DNA of 64,000 bases from Prostheceraeus crozeri. Lineage: Eukaryota > Platyhelminthes > Polycladida > Euryleptidae. The translations under genes and the position numbers were made by a program. Every line of letters begins with the position of its first letter. Position 1 is the stretch's first letter. This document shows, in pieces, positions 44,568 to 53,369 of this stretch. The notes beneath the pieces were generated by a model that was given only the letters and a program-made list of their open reading frames with translations, did no database searches and was not told the origin of the DNA. Where the stretch lies: NCBI GenBank assembly GCA_907163375.1, contig CAJQUW010006308.1, positions 62,001-126,000 on the forward strand. The letters are read 5' to 3'.

Positions 44568-45834
44568 TCATTGTCGATCACTTAGATGAAAGATGTCAGC
44601 ACGATGCATCCAAGAGTTCATACTTGAAGGATAACCAGTCCATTTAACAAGACACCATTCTTCACCTTGTCGTTTTTTACATCGAATGATTTTCTCTACC
44701 AAACATGTTTCACTTTCAGTGACTACCTCAATCTCATCGCGGTAAAAGCTACCCTCAATTTCTTCATTATCGTAATCTTTCAACTTGTAGGTGGTGGGAG
44801 AGTCTTTTTGATTAATCCTTGATACTGTAAATACCTCCTCTGTCCAATTCGGAAGGTACCCTTTAGCAAAAACACTCTTCACTTTTGAGATACGAACTTT
44901 ATCACCAATTTTCACATCACTTTTCACATGAGTGCGTTTACGTTGGAATGATTCGCGCACTTTATCTACATTGTCAGCATTTACATCTACTGGTCTGAGT
45001 CCAATAGAACGATGGATAGAGTGATTGTAGGCATGGAGTGTATCTTGTAGAACCTTTGTCCAATTTTGTGTCAAGTTGGCAGTAAAATGTCGCCACAAGC
45101 GATTTTTTAATGTGCGATTAAAACGTTCAACAAGTGCAGCTTTATAAGAACTCTTTACACTAAACAACTCAATGTCGTGCCTCTCAAATAATCTTCTCAC
45201 ATGCTGATTTTCAAACTCTTTTCCTTGATCACTCTGAATTCTTTTTGGAATGCGGCCTTCTCGAAAAATTGTTTGGAATGCTTTTGCTACTCCTTTCCCT
45301 TCTTTAGTTTTTTAAGGTTGAGCCCACGCATAACGCGAGAAAATATCAATGACGGTTAAAATAAAATTATTTCCTGAGTTATGTTTTGAAATGGAGGCGA
45401 CATCACACAAATCTGCTTGCCACTGTTCATCAATGTCATGAACAGTATAATGGCGGGTACGGTACTTCTTTTTCGCTTGTTTGTGGAGTGTATAGGTAGC
45501 CTGACCCTTTAACCATCGTTTCACTTGTGATTGTGGAAGACCACTCGCTTTTGACAATTTCTTGATAGAAACAAATCCTGCTGGATGTTTTACATCATAA
45601 TAGATTGACTTCAAACGTTCAGTCGATGACGACTGACTCTTTTTCCTCCTTCTCATCTTTTTGCTTTCTTGCCTTTCTACATTTACAACAACTACAGCAT
45701 TTAGCTTTAGCGGTTTTGCGATCGTGTTCACATTGCTTAGAAGTTTCATTGTGAGAGCTGGCACAGAAAGTGCAAGTGACAACGACATTCACCTCTGGCG
45801 GTTCATTACATGGTAAGCAACACAACTGCTTCAT
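44568..45834 (-). pseudogene. Polinton integrase with chromodomain, fossil
   Basis: Retroviral-type integrase. A Cys-rich N-terminal zinc region (CTFCASSHNETSKQCEHD; CCSCCKCRK) and a helix-turn-helix-like KKLSKASGLPQSQVKRWLKG precede the DDE core (QWQADLCDV as the first Asp; ALVERFNRTLKNRLW as the Glu). An SH3-like region (GDKVRISKVKSVFAKGY) and a C-terminal chromodomain (CLVKWTGYPSSMNSW) follow. It would make the 6-bp staggered cut seen as ATAGAT duplication. Broken about once; treated as a fossil. Confidence 0.88.
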
Positions 45835-45835
45835 A

Positions 45836-46525
45836 TTAATAGTCTGAGAACATGTATTTCTTGGGAGGAGCTGTTCTACGTTTTCCTTTTACTAGTTTTA
45901 GTGGTGGCGTAGATCTACGTCGACTTCTTCCTCTTGTTTGCTTAGTGAGTGTGGGAGGGGATGTAGGTGACGTCTTAAACCAATTTGTTGGCATTTTCAT
46001 CGTCTGAAGCATTGGAGCAGTAGCCACTGTTGAATCAAGTTCTTTCAATGTCTCATTATTCAAAGCAAATTTTGGCACATTATGCTTTTTCAATAGTTTA
46101 AGAAAGTATGTCCAACCAGGTGGAACATAGCCCTGACGGCGCTTTCTACGTGTCGCATACTGAATCAAGTCTTCATAACGTGAAGTATCAATCACTTTAT
46201 TTTCATCTGTAATGATTTCTCCTCTATCATTTACATTAAGGTGGGGTTCAATACTATTGAAAAGAGATATGGCATGTGCGCGAGATGCTAAAGGTGTTGC
46301 AGTCGATACAGAGTCACGCATCTTATTCTTCAAGTTTTTCAATTGCTCAACAGTTTCCGATTGTAATAATACAGCACGATGCGGATCTTTGATGTGAACA
46401 TTTTGCTGATAACCTATTTCTTTCCTATACATTTGATTTGCAAGAGGTTGCTTTACTTGCTGCATGGCAGTCAATTGTACATATTCATCCTGAGGAATAA
46501 CAATCATGCGAGAATAAGAACTCAT
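45836..46525 (-). CDS. conserved-position Polinton late protein, 229 aa, unknown function
   Basis: An intact ORF. The N-terminus contains VIPQDEYVQLTAMQQ. A helical region with LKNLKNKMRD follows, then IDTSRYEDLIQYATRRKRRQ and the motif GYVPPGWTYFLKLLKKHN VPK (about residues 132-150), and a basic Pro/Ser tail (RGRSRRRSTPPLKLVKGKRR). I place it among structural late proteins by position between integrase and ATPase; similar small proteins recur there in Polintons but I cannot name the family. Its ATG overlaps the ATPase stop (ATGA), so the pair are translationally adjacent. Confidence 0.65.
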   Translation of the reverse strand: MSSYSRMIVIPQDEYVQLTAMQQVKQPLANQMYRKEIGYQQNVHIKDPHRAVLLQSETVEQLKNLKNKMRDSVSTATPLASRAHAISLFNSIEPHLNVNDRGEIITDENKVIDTSRYEDLIQYATRRKRRQGYVPPGWTYFLKLLKKHNVPKFALNNETLKELDSTVATAPMLQTMKMPTNWFKTSPTSPPTLTKQTRGRSRRRSTPPLKLVKGKRRTAPPKKYMFSDY

Positions 46526-47139
46526 AGTTTGTAGATAATCATGGGAGTTTTCAAAATATCACTTCGAAATCTAAATTCTTCCGGACACTCTTGCGTAAAG
46601 TCAATGAATAAGTAACCGTGTGGTTTTTCAGTAGCTGCTTGAAAAATTTCAATTAAGGCTTTTGATCCTCTTGGTGCAACTTGTCGCGCTAAAATTTCAA
46701 ATTGACTTTTATCTCGCGGATTCTTGAAAATAGCATAATAGTGTGTATTCAGGTTTCGTGTACGAGCTTCTTTTCCATCAGGAAACAAATTTTGTGTGAT
46801 ATAGATGATAAAGCACCTTTTATGATGTGCTGCGCGAGTGAACATATCTGTAACATCTTTGGAATTCTTACTTTCTTTTAATAAATCATCCAATACAACA
46901 ACATCATTAGACTGAAGTTTATCCACTGGAATAATTCCTTCATGTCGAATAAAGTTGCGACTTTGCAATTTCTGAAACAGCGATGGTTGATAAATGCCAT
47001 AACACCAAATCACTCGATTGATAGGTTCCTTAAACAACTCCCTTCTTTTATCCAATAAATTCAGCGTGAAAACAGTTTTACCTGCATGAGATGGACCTGA
47101 TACAGTCAGGACTTTATCACATTGAAGTCTGAAATCCAT
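46522..47139 (-). CDS. FtsK/HerA-type genome-packaging ATPase
   Basis: 205 residues, intact. Walker A is GPSHAGKT (residues 15-22), Walker B VVVLDD (80-85), and a sensor-like IYITQNLF lies near 112-119. Such ATPases pump DNA into preformed capsids in Polintons, adintoviruses and other double-jelly-roll lineages. It is in the expected late cluster (PRO, capsid, core, integrase, ATPase). No membrane segment. Length matches the family. Upstream (47140-47183) there is only a short AT-rich leader before the small insertion. Confidence 0.92.
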   Translation of the reverse strand: MDFRLQCDKVLTVSGPSHAGKTVFTLNLLDKRRELFKEPINRVIWCYGIYQPSLFQKLQSRNFIRHEGIIPVDKLQSNDVVVLDDLLKESKNSKDVTDMFTRAAHHKRCFIIYITQNLFPDGKEARTRNLNTHYYAIFKNPRDKSQFEILARQVAPRGSKALIEIFQAATEKPHGYLFIDFTQECPEEFRFRSDILKTPMIIYKL

Positions 47140-47183
47140 TATAATACTTTGAGATTCAACATTTGCATAATTAACGTTTACAT

Positions 47184-47548
47184 TGTAGAGCCAAAGATAT
47201 TACCCAATTATGTGAAACCATATCATTGGGGTGTTTGGTCATATTTCAACTAAAAACTGTGTTCTGTATAGGTTACAAATACAAAAGTGCTCTATGGTAG
47301 ACAATAGAAACTGAAAAGTATCAGGGGGTGACTATTAATGTGATTCGCGTATTTTAGAGTTTTCTGCAATTCACACGAAGGAACATCAATATCTGACACC
47401 TAGAAACGTTTTCCGACACCAATGAAACAATCTGATAGCATTTTAAACGAATAGTTGTAGAAAACCGGATTTGTATAGCCAAAAAATTGAAAATTTGGGG
47501 GGTGACTAATAATGTGGTATATACTGTAGAGCCAAAAATATTACCCAA
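47184..47548. repeat. 340-bp insertion bounded by 25-bp direct repeats
   Basis: GTAGAGCCAAARATATTACC with following CAAT occurs at about 47185 and 47525. The 315 bp between have internal echoes (GGGGGTGACTATTAATGTG, GGGGGGTGACTAATAATGTG). The right repeat lies within the coding direction of the next gene, so the insertion displaced that gene's 3' end. A long target duplication would suit a retroposed fragment, but a tandem duplication is also possible. Confidence 0.55.
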
Positions 47549-47806
47549 TAGGTTACCCACGACAGGAGCTAACATCGGAAGTATTGCTGAAAGGAAACCG
47601 CCCTTTTGTGTTAGAGTTTCCCTCTTTCTTTGAAGGGTGACTTTAGGATTGGAGATGAAACGCAATTTTGTAGCATATCGCTTAAGTAACTTTCGTTGTT
47701 TTGGTGCTAATTTCTTCGTCCTCAACTTTCTCACATGAGAAATAATTTCACAAATGAATTTATCGTTAGCATGTCGTATGGCAGTGTATCGCTGATTTGC
47801 TTTCAT
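47354..47806 (-). pseudogene. small Polinton late protein with amphipathic segment, 3' end replaced
   Basis: The N-terminal 95 residues look genuine: basic helices (HVRKLRTKKLAPKQRKLLKR), then RETLTQKGGFLSAILPMLAP and VVGNLLGNIFG, a Gly-Gly followed by a hydrophobic amphipathic stretch like Polinton/adenovirus membrane-active minor capsid peptides. The remaining residues are encoded by the inserted 340-bp segment and are not original. Confidence 0.6.
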
Positions 47807-47935
47807 TCCTCGGAGAGCTTGAATGGCTGAAGAAAACTTTGAAGACTTTTAACTTTTACGTTTCGTCATTTTACGTTTCGCCATTTTCCGTGTTAGTCTT
47901 TGCTAAAACCTGTCTTTACCACATTTGCATAGGTA

Positions 47936-48262
47936 CTAACTATTGCGGCATAAGTGACACTCGAAATGAGCAATATCACAGTGGTTACATTTGCAAAGTT
48001 GAATGCAATTACGTATGAAACAGCGTTGACAAAAAGCATGCTTACATCTCTTGAAGATGCGCTTTTCATTTCCATCCTTTCGCTTACATACATCACAACA
48101 CATAGTTTCACCGTTACTGGTAACGTCTATAGCAAGTCTTTTTGAAGATATGAATTTGCTAGCCTTTTCTAAATAATAGACGCATGTACAGAAGGAATAT
48201 ACTTCGAGACTGAGCAGACATAGCTCGAAAACCAGTTGTGCTACAATCAAGTACCACTGCAT
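47936..48262 (-). CDS. RING-like zinc protein with N-terminal hydrophobic segment
   Basis: 108 residues from ATG 48262, directly after the stop of the upstream ORF (TGA then AAATG). Residues about 3-30 are hydrophobic (YLIVAQLVFELCLLSLEVYS), suggesting a signal anchor. The C-terminal half is a Cys/His array: CCDVCKR, KRCKHAFCQRCF, CKCNHC, FECHLC, spaced like a RING finger (C-x2-C, C-x-H-x2-C-x2-C, C-x2-C, C-x2-C). RING proteins are usually ubiquitin ligases; a virus-like element could use one against host proteins. The function is inferred; the zinc array is visible. Confidence 0.62.
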   Translation of the reverse strand: MQWYLIVAQLVFELCLLSLEVYSFCTCVYYLEKASKFISSKRLAIDVTSNGETMCCDVCKRKDGNEKRIFKRCKHAFCQRCFIRNCIQLCKCNHCDIAHFECHLCRNS

Positions 48263-48264
48263 TT

Positions 48265-48675
48265 TCAATTTTTCTTTATAGAAAGTTGAATGTGAATATC
48301 TGAAATCGCTTCACTCACTAGACTGCTACCATGATGGTTAAATGCGTTAAGACGTTCAGCAATTTTTATCATATGTCTTTTAAAAAATTCTTCGGGGTGA
48401 TCTACCACTTCCATTGAATAAGAAGCAAAATGGAAAGAGCGAGTTTCCACCTCTTCCTTTCCAAAATGACTAAACTTAATTTTCGCAACTAATCGCGCCA
48501 TGACAATGCTATCAGAGAATGTATTCATTAACTCTAGAAATAGAGTGCTAGCATTATCGACCACTGCTTCGATGTCGGTTTCATCTTTATGAAAATTTAT
48601 CGCATAATCTTGAATAGCTCCTTTTAAACTTTGCCTATGAAAATGTAATGTTCCGCAGTTATTTAAGAAAGACAT
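48265..48675 (-). CDS. 136-aa ORF resembling the PolB N-terminal domain
   Basis: An intact ORF. Conserved-looking segments are TLFLELMNTFSDSIVMARLV, IKFSHFGKEEVETRSFHFAS and FFKRHMIKIAERLNAFNHHG followed by SSLVSEAISDIHIQL. The last resembles the segment found before the exonuclease domain of Polinton PolB (here near 31600: LNRDKFNERDSGLAFDGIET then MIKITL). I infer a free-standing copy of that domain, which in PolB may contact the terminal-protein or partners. Tightly linked to the RING gene (stop and start adjacent). Confidence 0.5.
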   Translation of the reverse strand: MSFLNNCGTLHFHRQSLKGAIQDYAINFHKDETDIEAVVDNASTLFLELMNTFSDSIVMARLVAKIKFSHFGKEEVETRSFHFASYSMEVVDHPEEFFKRHMIKIAERLNAFNHHGSSLVSEAISDIHIQLSIKKN

Positions 48676-48762
48676 GATCGCCCTTTATCTAACCCATCCA
48701 TTGCATGAAAACAACAACTCTTCTCATAGTAACATTTATTGAATAAGTGTAACAAGCATGCA

Positions 48763-49293
48763 TTATAAATCAATGGTTTGAAACAGATAAAATAGATACA
48801 GCTGGTAACTATCATACAGCGAGCAATGATAACCATACAGGACTTTGGCAGTGTTGAGGTAAGGAGGAAAGAAGCATTGGCTATGAACGTAGCTACTACA
48901 ACGAACAGACAAAATAGGAACACACAAATCCTTAAAACGTTTCGTGACTTCATGATAATGTTGATTCACTCTACTATCCCAAGGCGGGAGCAAAATATCA
49001 TCAATGATTAGATTGGGAAATACTTTCCTCTCCTTACCAGGATTATTACAAAAGATGCGTATAACATTGAAAGCAGCTAACCATCGTTTAAAGTCAATAA
49101 GAAGAGCACTGTCACAAGAAAAGCCATAGTCTTGCAAATATTTCAGATTAAGTCCATGAATGTGTTTTCTCGCCCATTGATCAACATTGGGATCGCAGTT
49201 GGCATGTTGATGATAGACACTAGCAATCTGATATGTCCAATTGTTCATAGCAATAGCACTGAGCTCCTGTACAGGTTCACCCTCACAATCCAT
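48763..49293 (-). CDS. DEDDh exonuclease-like protein
   Basis: 176 residues. The start MDCEGEPVQELSAIAM supplies the D-x-E motif (Asp2, Glu4) of DnaQ-like 3'-5' exonucleases. The frame is open upstream of the ATG for a hydrophobic strand (ASIIIF) that ends at a TTTTAG, so an upstream exon may add the N-terminus. HGFHCSLYD-type motif GYHCSLYDSYQLYLF gives His156 and Asp161 in HxxxxD spacing (DEDDh class). WARKHIHGLN and LLPPWDSRVN are further recurring segments. Possible roles are proofreading or degradation of host nucleic acid. The middle Asp motif is not obvious. Confidence 0.6.
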   Translation of the reverse strand: MDCEGEPVQELSAIAMNNWTYQIASVYHQHANCDPNVDQWARKHIHGLNLKYLQDYGFSCDSALLIDFKRWLAAFNVIRIFCNNPGKERKVFPNLIIDDILLPPWDSRVNQHYHEVTKRFKDLCVPILSVRCSSYVHSQCFFPPYLNTAKVLYGYHCSLYDSYQLYLFYLFQTIDL

Positions 49294-50244
49294 AAAAATG
49301 ATGATAGAAGCCTAAAACGGAAATTTACACATCTAAGGAAACGTTCTATAACATATTACAAAATGAAGAATTTCATCGATGCTTTTCACGACAAAATACA
49401 CAAATGATATGATGGCAACGAAGAAGTAAAATGTATCTAACCCTCGCACTACGAAATGGGGTACATGTGTACCCCAGCTATAATAATTTGCAGATATCTA
49501 TGAACATATGTTTTCTTGATAAATTTACTCCGGAGTTTTTAAATATCTTAACTTGTTTTATATAACACGGTATTTGAAATTAGGATAATTTTCATTTTAT
49601 GAGTTTTCAACGACTTATTACATGTGGGGTACACGTGTACCCCTTTTCGGTGTCCATGGTCACTTTTTACTTCATGCATCATCAAGATAAAAAATCAAAC
49701 TATGTCCACGTAACTTCTCATTCAGCTTGACTAAATGAGAAAATGATATCAGATGTTCAGTTTTTATTGGATTTAGATTTTTCTCGTTGCATTCGTGCCC
49801 GTAGCAAGATGGGGGGAGGGGGTCTGCCTAGGGGCGCAGGTTTCCATTATAATTGCGCCTCAGTGGTAGGGTAAAAATTATAACTGGGGCCTGGCGGTAC
49901 AAAATATGGTCTTGCCCACGGCCGCAGGAAAGCCTTGTTACGGCCGTGATGGTATTTCATGTAGGCCTTCTCGTCAGCTTTTCAGAGAAAGATTAGCAGA
50001 AATTTTATTTCCACGAAATGTATCGAAACCGTCATGATCATCAAGGTTGTGTGAAGCGAGTCATGCAACACTCACGCATACAATTCATCTGTCATGTAAC
50101 TGAATGAAAATCTTTTCTTCGCGGGCAGCACGGACAAAGCGTTCGGAAAATCAATACTTACAACAGCTTTTGTGTGTGCGATTGCGAATTCACGTGCCTT
50201 CGTGGGGAAGGCAAATCATGACGTAGTGCAGAGCCAATGAGTGA

Positions 50245-50745
50245 ATGACCGTCGCTCGCGGATTATGCTTTTGCTGGCAAGGCCCATTTTTCTTGTTTGT
50301 CGATTCAGCGATGGCGGCTAAGTACGCAGCAAGGATAGCAGAATTGATTGCTCACGTTGATAGCGAGGATGACCAAGATGATTTTCAAAGGTCAAAACTT
50401 CCACAAAATTTTCAAAGAAATAAGAAACGTCAACGCCGATTGCGCCTTGAATGCCTCGCAGAACAGTTGATTGCAGAACAAATGAAAAACCGAATCAACA
50501 AGTGGAAAGCCACTTCATATGTCGGTGTACCTAGGTACTTGCGTGAAGCAGCGCAAAGACGCGGGCTTTTGGACGCTTCATTGGACTCAGAACCACCGAC
50601 GAATTTCGGAACTGGACGATGTCAAAAGTGTGGCAGAGAGAAGGACCGCAAGAGTCGAAATCGTTGCCACAAATGCAACATGTATGTCTGTGCGGATCAT
50701 TCGCAACCAAATTTTCTGGTTTGCCGTGATTGTTTTCAGTCGTAA
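50245..50745 (+). CDS. truncated piggyBac-derived protein with C-terminal zinc finger
   Basis: 166 residues (an ATG at 50311, MAAKYAARIAEL, is an alternative start). The N-terminus is acidic (DSEDDQDDF), as in piggyBac transposases. A basic region follows (QRNKKRQRRLRLECLAEQLI), then the C-terminal Cys-rich domain CQKCGREKDRKSRNRCHKCN with CADH and CRDC, the piggyBac end-binding zinc finger. The catalytic DDD core is absent. Such a protein could still bind element ends and compete with full transposase. Its last 40 bp and stop codon lie in the first of three 79-bp repeats. Confidence 0.65.
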   Translation: MTVARGLCFCWQGPFFLFVDSAMAAKYAARIAELIAHVDSEDDQDDFQRSKLPQNFQRNKKRQRRLRLECLAEQLIAEQMKNRINKWKATSYVGVPRYLREAAQRRGLLDASLDSEPPTNFGTGRCQKCGREKDRKSRNRCHKCNMYVCADHSQPNFLVCRDCFQS

Positions 50746-50940
50746 AACACTTGTTCAATTTTAGAATAAATTTTCTTGCTCGCAGCCACATTTTATGGTT
50801 TACTGTGATTCTTTACGGTCGTAAAACACTTACCTAATTCAAAAAATAGATATTTTTGTTCGCAGTCAAATTTTCTGCTTTCCTGTGATTGTCTCCGGTA
50901 GTAAGTTACCTGTTCAATTTGAAAAATAGATACTTTTGAT
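50700..50940 (+). repeat. 79-bp tandem triplication spanning the stop codon
   Basis: Three imperfect copies, starting TCGCAACCAAATTTTCTGG (50700), TCGCAGCCACATTTTATGG (50779) and TCGCAGTCAAATTTTCTGC (50859). The first encodes the end of the zinc finger; the others are non-coding. Confidence 0.75.
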
Positions 50941-51213
50941 TTTTTATTTAATTTTGTCTTTTTTTCTTTCAACTGAGGACTCTTAAGTGATCAGATCAAC
51001 AGGTGCTAATGTAGAGATTATTATTTTATCTTATTCAGCAATAATCTCCACCACAGATATCAATAAAATATAAAAAATCTCTGGGGTACGTGTGTACCCC
51101 ATTTCGTAGGCCATGCTGCCCAAAATATTTTCGGAGTACGAGGGCTAATAAGACCACGTCTACGACACTCAAAGCACATAAGCGAATTGTCATAGGGTAG
51201 AGTTAGGAAAGGA

Positions 51214-51768
51214 CTAGTAATTCTCCTTCTTTGATTTGCGTTTTGAGGCAGCATTCTTCTCCGACTTGCGCTTCGTACCACTGCTGTTAAGGATTTGATC
51301 AATTATATCATCCACGTTGGGTGGTTTCGGAATATATAGGATAGATTACATATGCATGGAGAGAGAGGCTATTTTATTATCCTTGTGCCGACCATAATAT
51401 AGCCCATTCACTTTGAAAAGGATATCCCAAGTACCTTCTCCAAGCTCGTCGCATGTAATGGATGTTGAATGATCTCCCTCCTTCCTATAGTAAGTACACC
51501 AATGTGATACCGGTAAACAAAATTGATTACCATCCCAAATCTTTCTATAGGGAGTATCCTTGTCATCTCTCGCCTTCCACTCTTGAGCAAGAGGAGTAGG
51601 AATGTCCATATTTAACGTCACGTACTCCTCAATAATGTCAAGTTGGTGACGAATGAACGGACTCACGGGGATCAGTATGTAGTCCCCATACTGATTGCGC
51701 ATTATCTTGACATCCGCGGAAGGGAGCATTCCCGTTTGGAGTACTACGCTATGATCGTCATAACGCAA
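51214..51768 (-). pseudogene. rightmost Polinton ORF, unknown function, fossil
   Basis: The main readable part is 140 codons from ATG 51768 (MRYDDHSVVLQTGMLPSADV). It has alternating hydrophobic strands (YILIPVSPFIRHQLDIIEEY) and aromatic motifs (FCLPVSHWCTYY; GTWDILFKVNGLYYG). Conserved-looking sequence goes on downstream into a Lys-rich tail, so the gene is probably broken about once. No known family recognised. It lies between the right TIR and the piggyBac insertion. Confidence 0.5.
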
Positions 51769-51829
51769 GACTTGTTTAAATTCTCATTGGATGATGATCC
51801 TCATTGGACAATAACATCAAGCTGATTCC

Positions 51830-53012
51830 AAATCTGGCCTCCGTTTATCGATCCGAGCCTTCGTTCGCCCGCTGGAGCTGTTTCTTGTGAAATTCTAACT
51901 CTGTCGTTTTTCGCCAATCTCCCAAATCTTAAATGGCGTTTCACATCTAAAAGAAGACAGATATGAACAAGCCGCTTCTTTCACTGAACTTGTCTCACTC
52001 TTAGCTTTCAAACGAGCTATTGCACGACTTTCTACGATCACTAGAACCAAAATTGGAAGATCGGTGCCGAGGGGGGGGACGTCAGCGAAAAGTTTTTCTC
52101 TCCGATTGCTTTCAAATTCACCATGCAGATGCAGAATTGTACGCTGATTCCAAATCTGAAATCCGTTTTGCTCTCCGATGCTTCGTTTTGGCTATGCAGC
52201 CCAAAACCAACCCAAATTCGCCGTTAACTCTGTCGTTTTTTTGAAAAATGTTGAAAAATTTTTTCTCTCCGATTGAGCTGGAAATCACACCACAGATGTA
52301 GAATTTCACGCTGATTCCAAATCTGAAATCCGTTTTGCTCTCCGATGCTTCGTTTTGACGCTACAGCCCAAGACGTCCAAAGTTCTAACTCTGTCGTTTT
52401 TCGCCAATCTCCCAAAATCTTAAATGGCGTCTCACATCTAAACGAAGACAGATATGAACAAGCCGTTTCTTTCACTGAATTTGTCTCACTCTTAGCTTTC
52501 AACGGAGCTATTGCACGACTTTCTACGATCACTAGAACCAAAATTGGAAGATCGGTGCCGAGGGGGGGGACGTCAGCGAAAAGTTTTTCTCTCCGATTGC
52601 TTTCAAATTCACCATGCAGATGCAGAATTGTACGCTGATTCCAAATCTGAAATCCGTTATGCTCTCCGATGCTTCATTTTGGCTCTACAGCCCAAAACCA
52701 ACCCAAATTCGCCGTTAACTCTGTCGTTTTTTCGAAACATGTTGAAAATTTTTTCTCGCCGATTGAGCTGGAAATCACACGACAGATGCAGAATTTGACG
52801 CTGAGTCCAAAAATCACATTTGCAAAGTCCTCCGAGCACTGCTTCCACTCGAAACATCCAATTTTCACCCCAAAATTCATGAGATTTCACGAAAATCCTA
52901 ACACACTATAGCATCAAGTCAAAACCTGGCGGTCGCCCAAGTCCACCACGACACTCTGTCATTTTATCGAGGGGGGGGGCGCAGTTTGGGTGTTCGCCGT
53001 TTTATTACTACT
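51830..53012 (-). repeat. right TIR of Polinton, contains a 491-bp tandem duplication
   Basis: Reverse complement of the left TIR, but longer because one 491-bp unit is present twice: GCTATTGCACGACTTTCTAC occurs at 52016 and 52507, and AACTCTGTCGTTTTTCGCCA recurs at the same spacing. The left TIR has one copy of this block. Confidence 0.85.
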
Positions 53013-53369
53013 ATAGATCTTTCTCCATTCTCTAATGTGTTGAATGGTAATAAATAGAAAGCGAGATATTGCATCATACCGGAGAAAAAATGAAAAAAAC
53101 TTCAATTCAAACCAATGAATTATGTCAAATATTTAGGTTGAAAGGTGAATGTCTTACGTAATATAAATATAAATCAATAAATTCAATGTACAATGGACTG
53201 AACAATGGAATGTATAATGGACATAAATGGAACAATACAGCTAGTGAAACTATAATTACTAGTAGCAGCCTAAAAGTGAGAATTACCAGCATGAAGAGTT
53301 TAGACACAATAACTTGTTAAAGGCCTAACGGTAATCACATAAGCACCCTTACATAACTGAACTACAATT

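Larger units (their letters stand above)
49441..51144 (+). mobile_element. piggyBac-type element inside Polinton
   Basis: 1704 bp bounded by CTAA (49437-49440, 51145-51148), a variant of the TTAA target of piggyBac. Ends are CCCTCGCACTACGAAA on the left and, in reverse complement, CCCTCGTACTCCGAAA on the right; CCCT ends are usual for piggyBac. A palindrome GGGGTACACGTGTACCCC or close variants occurs near both ends and at 49624-49643. It encodes only the short zinc-finger protein below, so it is an internally deleted derivative. Confidence 0.82.
25880..53012. mobile_element. Polinton/Maverick, complete length, fossil
   Basis: A 27,133-bp Polinton. Both ends start AGTAGTAATAAAACGGCGAA and are flanked by the exact 6-bp duplication ATAGAT (25874-25879, 53013-53018), the hallmark of Polinton integration. 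Terminal inverted repeats are long (about 0.9 kb left, 1.2 kb right) and nearly identical in their outer several hundred bp, so insertion was evolutionarily recent. Core parts present are PolB, protease, capsid, core protein, integrase and ATPase; a penton gene was not recognised. Roughly ten breaks affect the core and late genes, and at least two DNA transposons plus a small insertion lie inside, so this copy is dead. Confidence 0.95.
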
